A stretch of DNA of 64,000 nucleotides from Chloropicon primus (lineage: Eukaryota; Chlorophyta; Chloropicophyceae; Chloropicales; Chloropicaceae). The notes under the pieces are model-generated. The model saw nothing but the letters and a program-made list of their open reading frames with translations, was not told the DNA's origin and did no database searches. This document shows positions 10,196-19,187 of this stretch, piece by piece (the stretch's first letter is position 1; every line of letters starts with the position of its first letter). The translations under genes were made by a program, and so were the position numbers. The stretch is from NCBI GenBank assembly GCA_023205875.1, contig CP060754.1, positions 1,426,001-1,490,000 on the forward strand, read 5' to 3'.

Positions 10196-10384
10196 GAGGC
10201 ACACAACAAGCTGGAGCTCCAGGATGTATGTGTGTGTGTGTGTGTGTGTGGAGTTTGTTTGATTGATTTGGATTCTGTAACGAGGTGGTCCCGCCGCAGC
10301 GTGTCCGTCCGAAGGATGCTTGAGTGGAGAGGAACCTGACCGTGCTGTGCTGTGAACACCGAACACAGGTCGGTCCGTTGAGGT

Positions 10385-13270
10385 ATGGTGGGCGTGGAAG
10401 GAAGCTGTGCTGGCCGTGGGCTGTGGGAGAAGTGGTTCTCTCGACCGGGGGGCTCCCGGGCAAGGGGGAGAAACCCTGGGAGCGAACGGAGCGGGGAGGC
10501 CTCGAGCGCGGGGGCGTCAACTTCTGCCTCTGGAGACGGAACAAGCCCGCGGAAGGACGGCAGAGGGGAGAGGCGGACTGCGGCAGAACTGCTGTACAAT
10601 GCTTTGAGGAACGCGGCCTACCAGAGCAAAGTTTTAGGCACCAAAGGATCGGTCTCCGCGGCGAGGGGAGAGTGCGAAGACTCGTCCTTTCTCTCCACGC
10701 TGCTGCGTGGCATGCGCAGCATCGAGCTTGCGGAGAGCGGAGAGGGAATGCAGCGCATATTTCGTCTCGTCCGAAACCTCCCCGTGCCGGAGCAGTGGCA
10801 GGTGCTGCAGGCATTGCACGAGGAGACTCTTAACTTGGATGAGAAAGGTCCGCTTGCCTCGACGTTTCTCGAGTACGTCAAATCGAAGACTGGCGGACTT
10901 TTGTTTCCGGGCAGGTCAGCGCCCGATCAGTTTTCCACGGCCGAGGTGTTGAAAAAGTTGGAAGCGCAAAATTCGAAGGCCGCGGGCGGCAGTGGTTGTG
11001 ACAAGTCTTCGGAGGCGGAGCTTCTTCCGCTGTTGGCGGACATCATGGTGTCCCACGAGACCGAGACGGGTGGGAGAGAGGTGATGCGCATTTTAACGGC
11101 AATGATGGTGGCCGACAGCAAAAGGGAACGGCAGGCCACGCCGGGCTGGAGAAAGAACACGATCGAAATCCTTTTGAACATGAAGTTTCAGGCAGGATAC
11201 GACGGTGGGCAAGGGGGTGAAATCTCCTCCCTCCTGCTTTGCCACCAGGACATGTCAGTAGACCCAGCAGTCCTTCGTGGAGGGGCCTCCTCGACTGGCT
11301 GTTTGTTGCGTGTGGGCACGCTGGTGAAGTGCCTCGAATTTTTTAGCAAGGACTGCGGGGAAAGGGGTGAGACTTGCAACTTCCCTAGGGCGAGAAACCA
11401 CCTCTTGAGCATCTTGCTGATGAAGTTGAAGGCGATTTTTCGAGGGGGAAAGACGAGGAGCGTGCGCGACGTTGCGCCCCTTCACCCGTTGGGGGGGCTT
11501 GGCACAAATATGCAGGGCGTGTTCAAAGAGGTTTTGGGCACTTGCTTTGACTATTGGAACATGCCCGCCTCCCTCGTGAATCATTCCAAAGCAATTTTGA
11601 GCCACTGCCATCACTACGAGGTAGTCTGCGAAAGGCAAATCATGTCGCAGAATGGGTCCACAGACATAAATGTTGTGCCCACACACTCCGAACTGAGGCT
11701 TGAGCTTGCACAAAACCAGTCGTTAGAGGATAAGATAGTCATTATCTGCCTTGTGCAGGAGTGCTTGAAGTATTTGGGAGACAGAGGGCAAGGCCCTTCC
11801 GAAATGGTGGAGAGTCTGAGGTCTGCTTTGGGAAAGGAGAGCCTGGCCAGCCTTTGCAAAGTTGCTTCATTGTTGTGGCAGTCAAACCAAGGGAGAAACG
11901 TGTGGTTGGCGAGCACTCGATACTTCAAATCCAAGCCATTCACGTGCTTGGCTGTTGCTTTTGGCGTGCTCTTGCATTTTGAGCTCTCAGGAGCATCGAA
12001 CGGTATCTTGATCAGCTCGATTGTCCAGCTCTTGAAGGAGTTGGAACGTTTCGTCCGTTTTGAAACAGAGAGCAGTGGGTCGCAGAAGCGGCCATCATAC
12101 AAGCTGAACCAGGACTCGGTGTACGGGATGGTAACGCAGATCCTTTTGCTTTCATCGTTTCTCGCGGTGCCAAGTGCACCTGCAAGCGTTCCTCCAATAT
12201 TTTCCTGCGTGTTCGAGTACTTGCGGAAGGACCTGGAATTCGTGAAGTCCTCGCTCTCTCGGTTGCATCTCGGCACGCCAGACCTGGACTTCAAGAGATT
12301 CAGCGAAGTGTTTTCGGATTTGATTCAGGGCTTTTACAAGCCGTTGTTTCAGCTCGAGGCAAAGGTCGGCAACTTTGCGAAGGTGCCTACCCTCGGCGAC
12401 GCTTTCTTTGAAAGCCTTTTCTCTGTCATGGAACTGCTTCTCAGGGTTGTGGGTGCACCAGTCCGAAACGCTCTCCTCGGGGACCAAGGACGGGAAGCAG
12501 CGGCCAAGCACCACGACCCCGAAGTGCCAAGGCCTGGGGGAGGAACCCACAGCAAGATCCAGATGACTCTGGGGATTGCCAAAGCATGCCTTGAGGTTTT
12601 GCAGGTTCTGCTGAACGAGCGCGGGCCGGATTTGGACCAGTGCAGTGACAAGCTCAAGTGCAAGATCGAGCGGGCTAGCATGGTTTTCGACTACATTCTG
12701 GCAAAGTTCATCCATGTGATGAAGTTGTACAAGGCTGGCGAGAAGACTTCGGAGATGGTGGGGGTGGGTGAGCGTGATGCTGCACAAATTACCAGCGGAC
12801 AGGCAGAGGTGTACCTCAGCGTGAAGGAGTTTGTGACAAAGTGCATTGAAACGTTTTCCATTCAAAAGGTGAAGAAGAGGCCGGCGGACACGGTTGCCAA
12901 GCCCCCGTCAGAGAGGAAGACTTCGAAGGACTCAAAGCAGAAGAGCAGGGTGGTGACAAACGCCAAGCAGGTCCGCAAGACGAACAAACGGCACAAGCGT
13001 TCCAGCAACGCCTTCATTGATGCCGCGTTGAGGGGCGAGGGGTACCACGCCAAGGAGGATGGCGACCTGGAGGACTTGGAGGACTTGGAGGATTTCATTG
13101 TTTGCAAGCCTGGCCGTGACTATGACAAAGTGCTAGCGAAGAGGACCCCCCGGGTGCAGGACGCGGGGAAGGCTGTTGGTGAAAAGAGGAGGAAGGAGAG
13201 GGGAGTTCCAGCGGGCCTGCATCCTGCGATCCAGGATGAGGAAGAGGAGGACGAAATCGAGGAAGTGTAA
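10385..13270 (+). CDS. Large alpha-solenoid protein, possibly a FANCI-like DNA-repair protein (961 aa)
   Basis: A long single exon from an ATG at 10385. The first ~75 residues are Gly/Ser/Arg-rich and disordered. The rest is helical and Leu-rich with no catalytic motif, ending in a Lys-rich segment (~840–880) and an acidic tail. Just before the tail is SSNAFIDAALRGEG followed by DLEDFIVCKPGRDYD, and near the N-terminus RLVRNLPVPEQWQVLQALHE. These features resemble, from memory, plant Fanconi anaemia group I (FANCI) proteins, which pair with FANCD2 in interstrand-crosslink repair. FANCI is usually ~1,300 aa, so this copy would lack about 200–300 N-terminal residues, and RPN1 starts only 0.66 kb upstream. 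The gene is well supported; the family is tentative. Confidence 0.6.
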   Translation: MVGVEGSCAGRGLWEKWFSRPGGSRARGRNPGSERSGEASSAGASTSASGDGTSPRKDGRGERRTAAELLYNALRNAAYQSKVLGTKGSVSAARGECEDSSFLSTLLRGMRSIELAESGEGMQRIFRLVRNLPVPEQWQVLQALHEETLNLDEKGPLASTFLEYVKSKTGGLLFPGRSAPDQFSTAEVLKKLEAQNSKAAGGSGCDKSSEAELLPLLADIMVSHETETGGREVMRILTAMMVADSKRERQATPGWRKNTIEILLNMKFQAGYDGGQGGEISSLLLCHQDMSVDPAVLRGGASSTGCLLRVGTLVKCLEFFSKDCGERGETCNFPRARNHLLSILLMKLKAIFRGGKTRSVRDVAPLHPLGGLGTNMQGVFKEVLGTCFDYWNMPASLVNHSKAILSHCHHYEVVCERQIMSQNGSTDINVVPTHSELRLELAQNQSLEDKIVIICLVQECLKYLGDRGQGPSEMVESLRSALGKESLASLCKVASLLWQSNQGRNVWLASTRYFKSKPFTCLAVAFGVLLHFELSGASNGILISSIVQLLKELERFVRFETESSGSQKRPSYKLNQDSVYGMVTQILLLSSFLAVPSAPASVPPIFSCVFEYLRKDLEFVKSSLSRLHLGTPDLDFKRFSEVFSDLIQGFYKPLFQLEAKVGNFAKVPTLGDAFFESLFSVMELLLRVVGAPVRNALLGDQGREAAAKHHDPEVPRPGGGTHSKIQMTLGIAKACLEVLQVLLNERGPDLDQCSDKLKCKIERASMVFDYILAKFIHVMKLYKAGEKTSEMVGVGERDAAQITSGQAEVYLSVKEFVTKCIETFSIQKVKKRPADTVAKPPSERKTSKDSKQKSRVVTNAKQVRKTNKRHKRSSNAFIDAALRGEGYHAKEDGDLEDLEDLEDFIVCKPGRDYDKVLAKRTPRVQDAGKAVGEKRRKERGVPAGLHPAIQDEEEEDEIEEV

Positions 13271-13424
13271 ACATAAAACAGAACTGTATCATGTACCATA
13301 TTGACCGCCACCACCATCGCCCACAGCAGCACTTCCACAATCTGTCATCGATCGTCGATCGATTTCATTTCATTCGGCTCAAAAACTGAGCGTCGCCGGC
13401 GCAGATTACCCAAAGGGGCTCACG

Positions 13425-14248
13425 ATGTCGACTCCTTCGAGAAAGGTGAGCACGGGCGCTGCTGGCCTTGCGGAGCGAGCTCCGAGGTACTGACGTTCCT
13501 CCCCTCCTGTTTTGTTCTTTCGCTTCGTCTTTGCTCGGTCGCCCTTCCTTTGCCGTGAGCAGAGACTGATACGAGACTTCAAGAAGCTTCAGAAGGACCC
13601 GCCTTCTGGAATAAGCGGCTCGCCCGTTCCGGAGAACATCATGCGTTGGAACGCCGTAATTTTTGGTCCGGAGAACTCGCCTTGGGACGGCGGAACCTTC
13701 CGCCTCGTCCTTGAATTTAGTGAAGACTACCCGAACAAGGCACCCGTCGTTAGGTTTGTCTCAGAGATGTTTCATCCCAACAGTAAGTTGAACGATCGAA
13801 GGGGCGTGGACTTTGAAAATTGGCGAGAGCTGAGGCTTCCCGGGATGGACACCCAGCCCAGACTTCGTTGATGCGCCGGGATCCCTGCCCCTCACGGCCA
13901 TGGCGAGGTCCGAGTCGTGTTGATCTCAAGCTGACACAACTGCTGCCTCACTCTACTCTTGCACGCTTGGTGGAATGATTGATTTCGTTAGTTTATGCCG
14001 ACGGATCGATCTGCTTGGATATTTTGCAGAACAACTGGAGCCCAATTTATGACGTTGCTGCGATCTTGACCTCGATCCAGTCGCTTCTGACGGACCCCAA
14101 CCCGAACTCGCCCGCCAACTCTGAGGCAGCGAGGTTGTTCACCGAGAACAAGGAGGAGTACATCAGGCAGGTCAAGCTCTCTGTGGGAAAGAGCTGGGGG
14201 GAGGAAGAGAAGAAGGCCGAGGACGACAAGGGTGAAGAGGCTAAGTGA
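13425..14248 (+). CDS. RAD6: Rad6/UBE2A-type ubiquitin-conjugating enzyme E2 (three exons, ~165 aa)
   Basis: Exon 1 13425–13445 encodes MSTPSRK, then a GTGAGC donor. Exon 2 13563–13782 runs from [10 protein letters not shown] to MFHPN. Exon 3 13992–14248 begins [17 protein letters not shown], containing the catalytic Cys in GSICLD. Joined in frame, the protein aligns along its length with yeast Rad6, human UBE2A and plant UBC2, which monoubiquitinate histone H2B and PCNA. It has the HPN motif and the PNPNSPAN block. The C-terminus carries a ~20-residue acidic tail ([17 protein letters not shown]), as in yeast Rad6 but unlike the short animal and plant forms. TGTAA occurs at ~14331 after the stop. 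Exon boundaries were chosen by consensus splice sites and family alignment. Confidence 0.93.
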
Positions 14249-14393
14249 ATGTGGCGAGAAGGAAAAGCGCTTAGATTGACTAGTCTATCCTTTCTTTTTG
14301 TATAAGAGCAAGAGCAGTACCTGCCCGCTAGTGTAATAAAACCATCCAAATAAACCACGACGACGGCGACGACATTCGACATCGACGCGGCCT

Positions 14394-15572
14394 TTACAAG
14401 AACGTCTTCCTGTGGACGATGCTAGGTCCGTACTCGTCGTAATCGTACTTGGTGATGTGCTGGTTCTGAGAAAAGGCTAGCTTCGCCTCAATGAAACCTC
14501 CGACCCACGCGCTGTGCATTGGGACGGTTACAGGCATGTACTCGGGGCGCCGAAGTATGGACGGGTTGTAAGACGGAGGAAACAGTTTCCTGAGCTCGGT
14601 TTGCACCCTTTGCTCCAGGCCCTTGACCACGCTCCCGCACCCAGTGATAAGCACGCTCTCGGTGAGCAGCCTTTTCATGTTGAGGTCCGCTATTGAGGTG
14701 TGAGATATGCTCGTTTGAATCACGTCCACAAGGCTCATGCACTTGTACCCAAAGCGATGCGGCTGGAAGCACATTTCCCCTGCCTGCACGAACTCTTTCC
14801 CGACCTTGATAGTCGTCCCGTCAGGCAGATCGTGCTCCCTCTCCTCGCGGCTCTCGCACTCGGAGAGATAGGCTTGGGCCGAGGAGCAGACCTCCATGCA
14901 GTCGTGCTTCAAGTCCGCGAGGTTCTTCTCCGTGTATTGCCGCCCGTTTCGCCTCTGCACGGCCTCCCTGAGGAACTGGGTGAACTCCTCGCCCCCGAAC
15001 AGCAGGCTTTCGCTCGAGGGCTGCTGGAGCTGCCCGTCCACCACGCAGGACACCCCCATCTTTCCGTGGCCGATGTCCACGACGCAGCCGGAAACCTTCC
15101 CGTAACTTCCCAGGGAGAGCCTCGCCTGGTCCGCCATGTACACGCCTTTCGTGTTGAACTTCTCGAACATGATCTGGGTCATCAGCTCGCGCTGGAGCTT
15201 GGAAGAGGACAGGACGCGCTCGGATATCAGCACGGTCTCCTCCTCGCCCTTCTCCCACCCAAGCTGCTCGTAAAGGATGTAGTGCCAAAGCACCTCCATG
15301 CTGTCCCAGTCGCATATCACCCCGTCCTGTATCGGTCCCAGCTCGGCGTACTCCCCCTTCCCCTCCTCCGCCTCCTCCCCTCCAGCCATCCCACCACCCT
15401 CCGCTTCCTCCATCACGGCGTCCGCCTTGCCCTTGGTGCTCACGTCGTACACCCGAACCCGCGTCGGCGTCACGAGGAGAGGAAGGTCGCTCTCCACGCT
15501 CAAGGGGCTGTGCGCGTGGCCGGCCTTGATGGACCAAGACCCGTGGTCCAAAATCGCTGTCCGATCTCCCAT
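14394..15572 (-). CDS. ARP7: Actin-related protein ARP7 (392 aa)
   Basis: An actin-fold protein of plant ARP7 type, a nuclear ARP associated with SWI/SNF-like remodelers. Diagnostic segments: VVDIGHGKMGVSCVVDGQLQ, MFEKFNTKGVYMADQA, LPDGTTIKVGKEF, RPEYMPVTVPMHSAWVGG and the end FSQNQHITKYDYDEYGPSIVHRK, which closely matches Arabidopsis ARP7. There is an acidic, Gly/Glu-rich insertion at about residues 55–75 compared with the plant protein (~363 aa). The start is the ATG at 15572 (MGDRTAILDHGSW, the actin β1 strand). The frame stays open another 38 codons upstream, but that part has no actin homology. ARP7 supports a green-lineage origin for the window. Confidence 0.93.
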   Translation of the reverse strand: MGDRTAILDHGSWSIKAGHAHSPLSVESDLPLLVTPTRVRVYDVSTKGKADAVMEEAEGGGMAGGEEAEEGKGEYAELGPIQDGVICDWDSMEVLWHYILYEQLGWEKGEEETVLISERVLSSSKLQRELMTQIMFEKFNTKGVYMADQARLSLGSYGKVSGCVVDIGHGKMGVSCVVDGQLQQPSSESLLFGGEEFTQFLREAVQRRNGRQYTEKNLADLKHDCMEVCSSAQAYLSECESREEREHDLPDGTTIKVGKEFVQAGEMCFQPHRFGYKCMSLVDVIQTSISHTSIADLNMKRLLTESVLITGCGSVVKGLEQRVQTELRKLFPPSYNPSILRRPEYMPVTVPMHSAWVGGFIEAKLAFSQNQHITKYDYDEYGPSIVHRKTFL

Positions 15573-16228
15573 CCCTCCAAGCCAATGCTCAACCCACAAC
15601 ACAACAAAAGAGCAGCAGCAAAAGGTGGATCGAACGCCTTGGCCTCTTCGACCTCGCAACAACCCGTCCGGATCGACCGAACGCAAAACAAAAAAAAGAA
15701 AAGGTGGCCGGCGAAGGAAGAGCGCGAGCGCGGTGCGAAGCCTCAGAAGGGAACGATGCCCAGCGCTGGACCTCTTGCCTCTAGAACCTCTTGGCCTTCC
15801 GCGCCCGATCGATCGTCGATCTGCTCTGCTGCTCTCCTCGAACGAGGGCGCGAGAAGCGGGCCAGAAAGGAGTGTATACTCAATATTTCTCTCATGACGT
15901 TACTTTTACATATCGTGTTTTGAGTGTGAAGTGGGGATGGAAATTGACGGCCAAAAGTCTGCAGGGCGAGGAGATCGAGGAGAACATCGAGGAAGTGTGC
16001 TTGAGTGCTGAGGAGGGGACAATGTGGGGGTCAGTGACGGCGTGAAGGGGTGCGAGAGGACGCCAATCAAGGTATTAGGGTACATTTGTCCGCGATTTCT
16101 TGGTTACGAGGAAAGGAGGCATCCACGGAGGAAGGGAAGAGCCGATTACTTGGGCCTGTGGAGGACAATCCACATCCGAGCAGAGAACAGAGACTGCCAG
16201 AGAGAGAGAGAGGAGAGAGAGTGGGAAG
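15573..16228. promoter_or_regulatory. Divergent intergenic region between ARP7 and the eight-cysteine protein gene
   Basis: 656 bp with no convincing gene on either strand. It has a short GA-rich stretch just before the downstream start (16199–16222). Expected to contain both promoters; no specific element was identified. Confidence 0.35.
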
Positions 16229-17145
16229 ATGACGAAGATTGCTTTTGCTGCAGCCATGGCGTCGTGCTTGGCCCTGGCGTTTTTATCGACGGGGGCGAAC
16301 GCCATTGGCGGCCTCGTGGAGGACCCAGCGACCGTCCTTGGCGATCTCGAGGACCTGTGGGACGACGTCCAGTCGAACGAGCTGGTCCTGAACATAGAAA
16401 TCCCGGAGGAGGTGAACCAAACGATTAACTCGGTCAGGGAGGCCATCGTCCAGGCGGACCAGGCAGCCCCGTTCCTCGCCACGGGCATCCCAGAGAACTT
16501 GACGGACACCGTCCTCGCCCTGCAGGAGGAGCTCATGCCCGTCGCGGAAGATGCGTTGGAGCGCGTGGGGTAAGTTTTCCTGCCTCGCTTGCCCTTTTTC
16601 CCCTCGTCGCCCGTCGGTCTGACGGTTTTCTTTCGCTCGCCTTTGGTTCAGGGTGCCGAGGGAGTGCGTCGCGGACGCGTACACGATCGCCACGGGGTGC
16701 GCGGCAGACATCCTCCAGATCGCAAACCAGGAGAGGCAGGCCCTCATGGGAAGAGTGAGAGCAAACCCGCTGATGCTCTTCCAGCCCACCTCGTGGAGCA
16801 TTCTGTCTGCGGGCCAAGCGCAGTACGAGCAGTACCAGGAGTCTGGCGTGGGCTGGAGCGTTAGCCAGACTTGCTGCAGCCACCTCGCGAGCTTGACAGC
16901 GGGCGGCTGCCTTTGCGATCCAGACACCGTGAATTTCCTCACTTCGATTACGGGCCAGGCCTTCCTGGATACAGGTAAGAGAAGCTTTGAACTCCCGTCA
17001 CCAAAATGAGAAGAAGAGAAAAACAAAGACAGACTTGACCCTAACACGCGTTGCCGCGCTTTGAACTCTGGCAGTGAGGAGCTCTTACAGCAGCTCGTGC
17101 CCCAGCATCGGGACTTTGGCTCTCTATCCTAGCGCTGACTGCTAA
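16229..17145 (+). CDS. Secreted eight-cysteine (nsLTP/8CM-like) protein, three exons (~244 aa)
   Basis: Exons 16229–16569, 16652–16974 and 17075–17145, with GTAAGT/GTAAGA donors and CAG acceptors, join in frame. The N-terminus is a signal peptide (MTKIAFAAAMASCLALAFLS, cleavage after GANA). Residues ~25–115 are acidic and Cys-free, with NQT and NLT glycosylation sequons. The C-terminal half has exactly the cysteine order of plant non-specific lipid-transfer and related proteins: C, C, CC, CXC, C, C, including CCSHLASLTAGGCLC. The C2-to-CC spacing is much longer (~55 residues) than the 8–19 typical of nsLTPs. The likely role is an extracellular or wall-associated disulfide-rich protein; lipid binding is inference. 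The last two cysteines come from the small third exon, so that exon needs transcript support. Confidence 0.7.
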
Positions 17146-17383
17146 AAAGGCGTCCGCGCGTCCGCGCCAGACTTTTCGGGTCACTTCAAGGAAGCGTTAT
17201 TTAAGCATACACAATTGTTGGTAATATATATCCCGCCTTACACAGTATTCACACATTATTTTTTTTGGTGGCGCCTTGGGTCCACAAGAAAGACTTCCCT
17301 GGAACCTTCACCAGCAGCAGCTGCGATCCGTTCTTACCTCCCTCTTCTCGTGAATGCACGCGCGCCCGCGCGCGTGTGTGTGA

Positions 17384-18430
17384 TTATCGCTGCTCCTCCA
17401 CCGGGAGCCCGTTCCTCACCGGATCAAAGTAGTGGTGAGCCATGGCCTCCTTGGCCGTCAGCCTCTTCTGGTGATCGTACACCAGCAACTTGTCCAGGAA
17501 GTCCATCGCTTCGTGGGAGATCAGGTGCTGGTTCTCTGTTGTTACAAACTTCAGCCAAGGCTTGCGCGAGTGGCGGCCCACCATCGCCTCCAGGTGGGGG
17601 TCTAGCTCTATCTTATACGTGTTCAAATAATCATACAAGCCGTCCGTGCCCAGGACCTTGGCGATCTTCACGAGCTGGTCGTAGTTGTCCTGGCCCCGGA
17701 AGAAGGGCTCGCCCTTGCGAAACATCATGCCCGCCAGCATGACGCCCACGCTCCACATGTCAAGGGAGTAGTCGTAGTCCTGCAAGTCCACGAGAAGCTC
17801 GGGGCCCTTGAAGTACTTGGTCGCGACGCGGACGTTGTACTCCTTGCCGGGGTGGTAGAACTCCGCGAGGCCCCAGTCGATCAGGCGGAGGGCCTTCTTG
17901 CTGTGGTCAATCATGATGTTGTGAGGCTTCACGTCGCGGTGCATGATGCCTTGGGAGTGGCAGTAGTCCAAGGCCTTGAGGAGCTCCAGGAGGTAGTACC
18001 TGACCTCCAAGTCCGTGAGAGTCGGGTACAGGACCTTGAAGTCCGTGTTGTTGACGTGCTCGAACACGAGGCTGGGCGTCTTGGCGTGCGGGTCTCTCAC
18101 AACGTCAAGAAGCTTGATGATGTTCTTACCCCCATACAAGTTCTGCAGAACTTTGATCTCCCTCTTTATCTTCTTCTTCTTCACCGGTTTCAGTATCTTC
18201 ACGACGCACGGGGTCGCATTGATGGTGTTGTGACCCTCGAACACCTCGCTGTACTTGCCCCTCCCTATCTTTCTCGCCAATTCGTAAAAGTCTTGATCAC
18301 CCCACTTGACGGACAGCGTCTCGTAATCCCAGTAGTCCGCCGGCCTCAACACGTTCACGTCTCGGTACACGCGCGACACGCTGAACGAGTCCGCCGACCT
18401 CTTCGCCCTCCCGATCTTCACCCCGTCCAT
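17384..18430 (-). CDS. CKA1: Casein kinase 2 alpha catalytic subunit, copy 1 (348 aa)
   Basis: Catalytic subunit of the CK2 tetramer, an acidophilic Ser/Thr kinase. It has the CK2-specific glycine loop [11 protein letters not shown], the [18 protein letters not shown] basic cluster (beta-subunit and polyanion binding), the catalytic loop [18 protein letters not shown] (DWG in place of DFG) and the [19 protein letters not shown] helix. The start is the ATG at 18430; the first ~27 residues are variable. It lies head-to-head with copy 2 (19188–20228). The C-lobes of the two copies are nearly identical at the DNA level (17391–18094), while the N-lobes differ widely. Expected to be active: all catalytic residues are present. 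Confidence 0.96.
   Translation of the reverse strand: MDGVKIGRAKRSADSFSVSRVYRDVNVLRPADYWDYETLSVKWGDQDFYELARKIGRGKYSEVFEGHNTINATPCVVKILKPVKKKKIKREIKVLQNLYGGKNIIKLLDVVRDPHAKTPSLVFEHVNNTDFKVLYPTLTDLEVRYYLLELLKALDYCHSQGIMHRDVKPHNIMIDHSKKALRLIDWGLAEFYHPGKEYNVRVATKYFKGPELLVDLQDYDYSLDMWSVGVMLAGMMFRKGEPFFRGQDNYDQLVKIAKVLGTDGLYDYLNTYKIELDPHLEAMVGRHSRKPWLKFVTTENQHLISHEAMDFLDKLLVYDHQKRLTAKEAMAHHYFDPVRNGLPVEEQR
17391..18094 (-). repeat. 704-bp inverted-repeat arm 1 (CK2 alpha C-lobe)
   Basis: Reverse complement of 19521–20224 with no gaps. I saw one substitution in the stretches compared. The homology starts abruptly at the GACCCGCACGCC codons and ends at the last Glu/Gln codons before the stops. Confidence 0.95.
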
Positions 18431-18431
18431 C

Positions 18432-18471
<40 letters not shown>

Positions 18472-18578
18472 CACTTCCTTCCTTCCAACACGAAGAGAAA
18501 ACAAAAACCGTTCGTGTCAGCTTCAATCAACAAGGTCTGAACCTCTCGAACCGACGCGGAACGTTTCGAGGAAGGCCT

Positions 18579-18610
18579 CGTTCGAAAGATCGCGTCACGC
18601 TCTTTCGAAC
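18579..18610. promoter_or_regulatory. Inverted TCTTTCGAAC box pair
   Basis: GTTCGAAAGA at 18580–18589 and its reverse complement TCTTTCGAAC at 18601–18610. The left half lies in CGTTCGAAAGATCGCG, the exact reverse complement of the 16-base box in both copies of the RPN1 upstream repeat. A candidate factor-binding site by recurrence only. Confidence 0.45.
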
Positions 18611-18798
18611 CATCCCTTCCGCGATACCACCCCTTCCCTCCCTCGACTTGCACGACCCCGAGACTCACCTCGCTTTGGCCGCCTCCCTCGACTCGGCAGC
18701 CGAACAAGTTTTTGGTCGCCGTCAAGAATCTCCTCCCGCCACTCGTCAGGGGAGATCGGTGCTGGCGCTAGGGGCGCGGGGACCTCGGACTTTGGAGC

Positions 18799-19066
18799 GA
18801 TTGTGGAGGACGACGACGTGGGATTTTGCGGTAGGCAAATAGGCAGAACGAAAGAGCGTCTCGCGGGCTTTCCATTGATCGTTTACTTGACGCGTTTGGC
18901 GCACGGAGTGGTCGAGGAATCGAAGCTGGGGAGGACGCGAGGGAAAAGGAAAAAGTATCCGAGGGGGCCACCTTGTCGAGGACGAGGGCGACGGGGTCGA
19001 CGAGGCGAGGAGGAGGGGAGGGTGTCTGAGCGAAAGAGTGTCTCACGGGCTTTCGATTGATACCTC
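18799..19066 (+). repeat. 268-bp dispersed repeat, copy A
   Basis: It matches the reverse complement of 32449–32716 over its whole length without gaps, with about 11 differences (~96%). Inside, a 31-base element (CGAAAGAG…ATTGAT) occurs at 18849–18879 and again at 19031–19061 with three mismatches, an offset of 182 bp. No terminal inverted repeats or obvious target-site duplication were seen. Confidence 0.93.
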
Positions 19067-19187
19067 CCTTGAGTTGTTCGAGTGTCGGAAAGGGAAGGGG
19101 AGGCTGCATCCGTCGTGAGTGGACAGTTCACCTCAAGAGGTTTTTCCCAAAGGAAAGGTTGTGTCAAGAGGAGAGAAGGGGGAAGAG

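Larger units (their letters stand above)
9721..10384. promoter_or_regulatory. Divergent promoter region between RPN1 and the solenoid-protein gene
   Basis: A 664-bp spacer between two head-to-head genes. It contains a 144-bp duplication (9871–10014 and 10052–10195, separate entries), each copy with a CGCGATCTTTCGAACG box. A GT microsatellite runs 10229–10250. No coding gene is supported. Confidence 0.5.
18431..19187. promoter_or_regulatory. Shared promoter region of the two CK2 alpha genes
   Basis: 757 bp between divergent genes. It contains a CA microsatellite (18435–18469) in the copy-1 leader, a perfect inverted pair of TCTTTCGAAC boxes (18580–18589 and 18601–18610, 11-base gap), and a 268-bp repeat (18799–19066) that recurs inverted at 32449–32716. 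Confidence 0.5.

Noticed and set aside
18799-19066. The 268-bp repeat as a protein-coding gene
   Set aside because: Both copies are open in several frames on both strands, as expected from composition, and the open frames do not begin or end at matching places.
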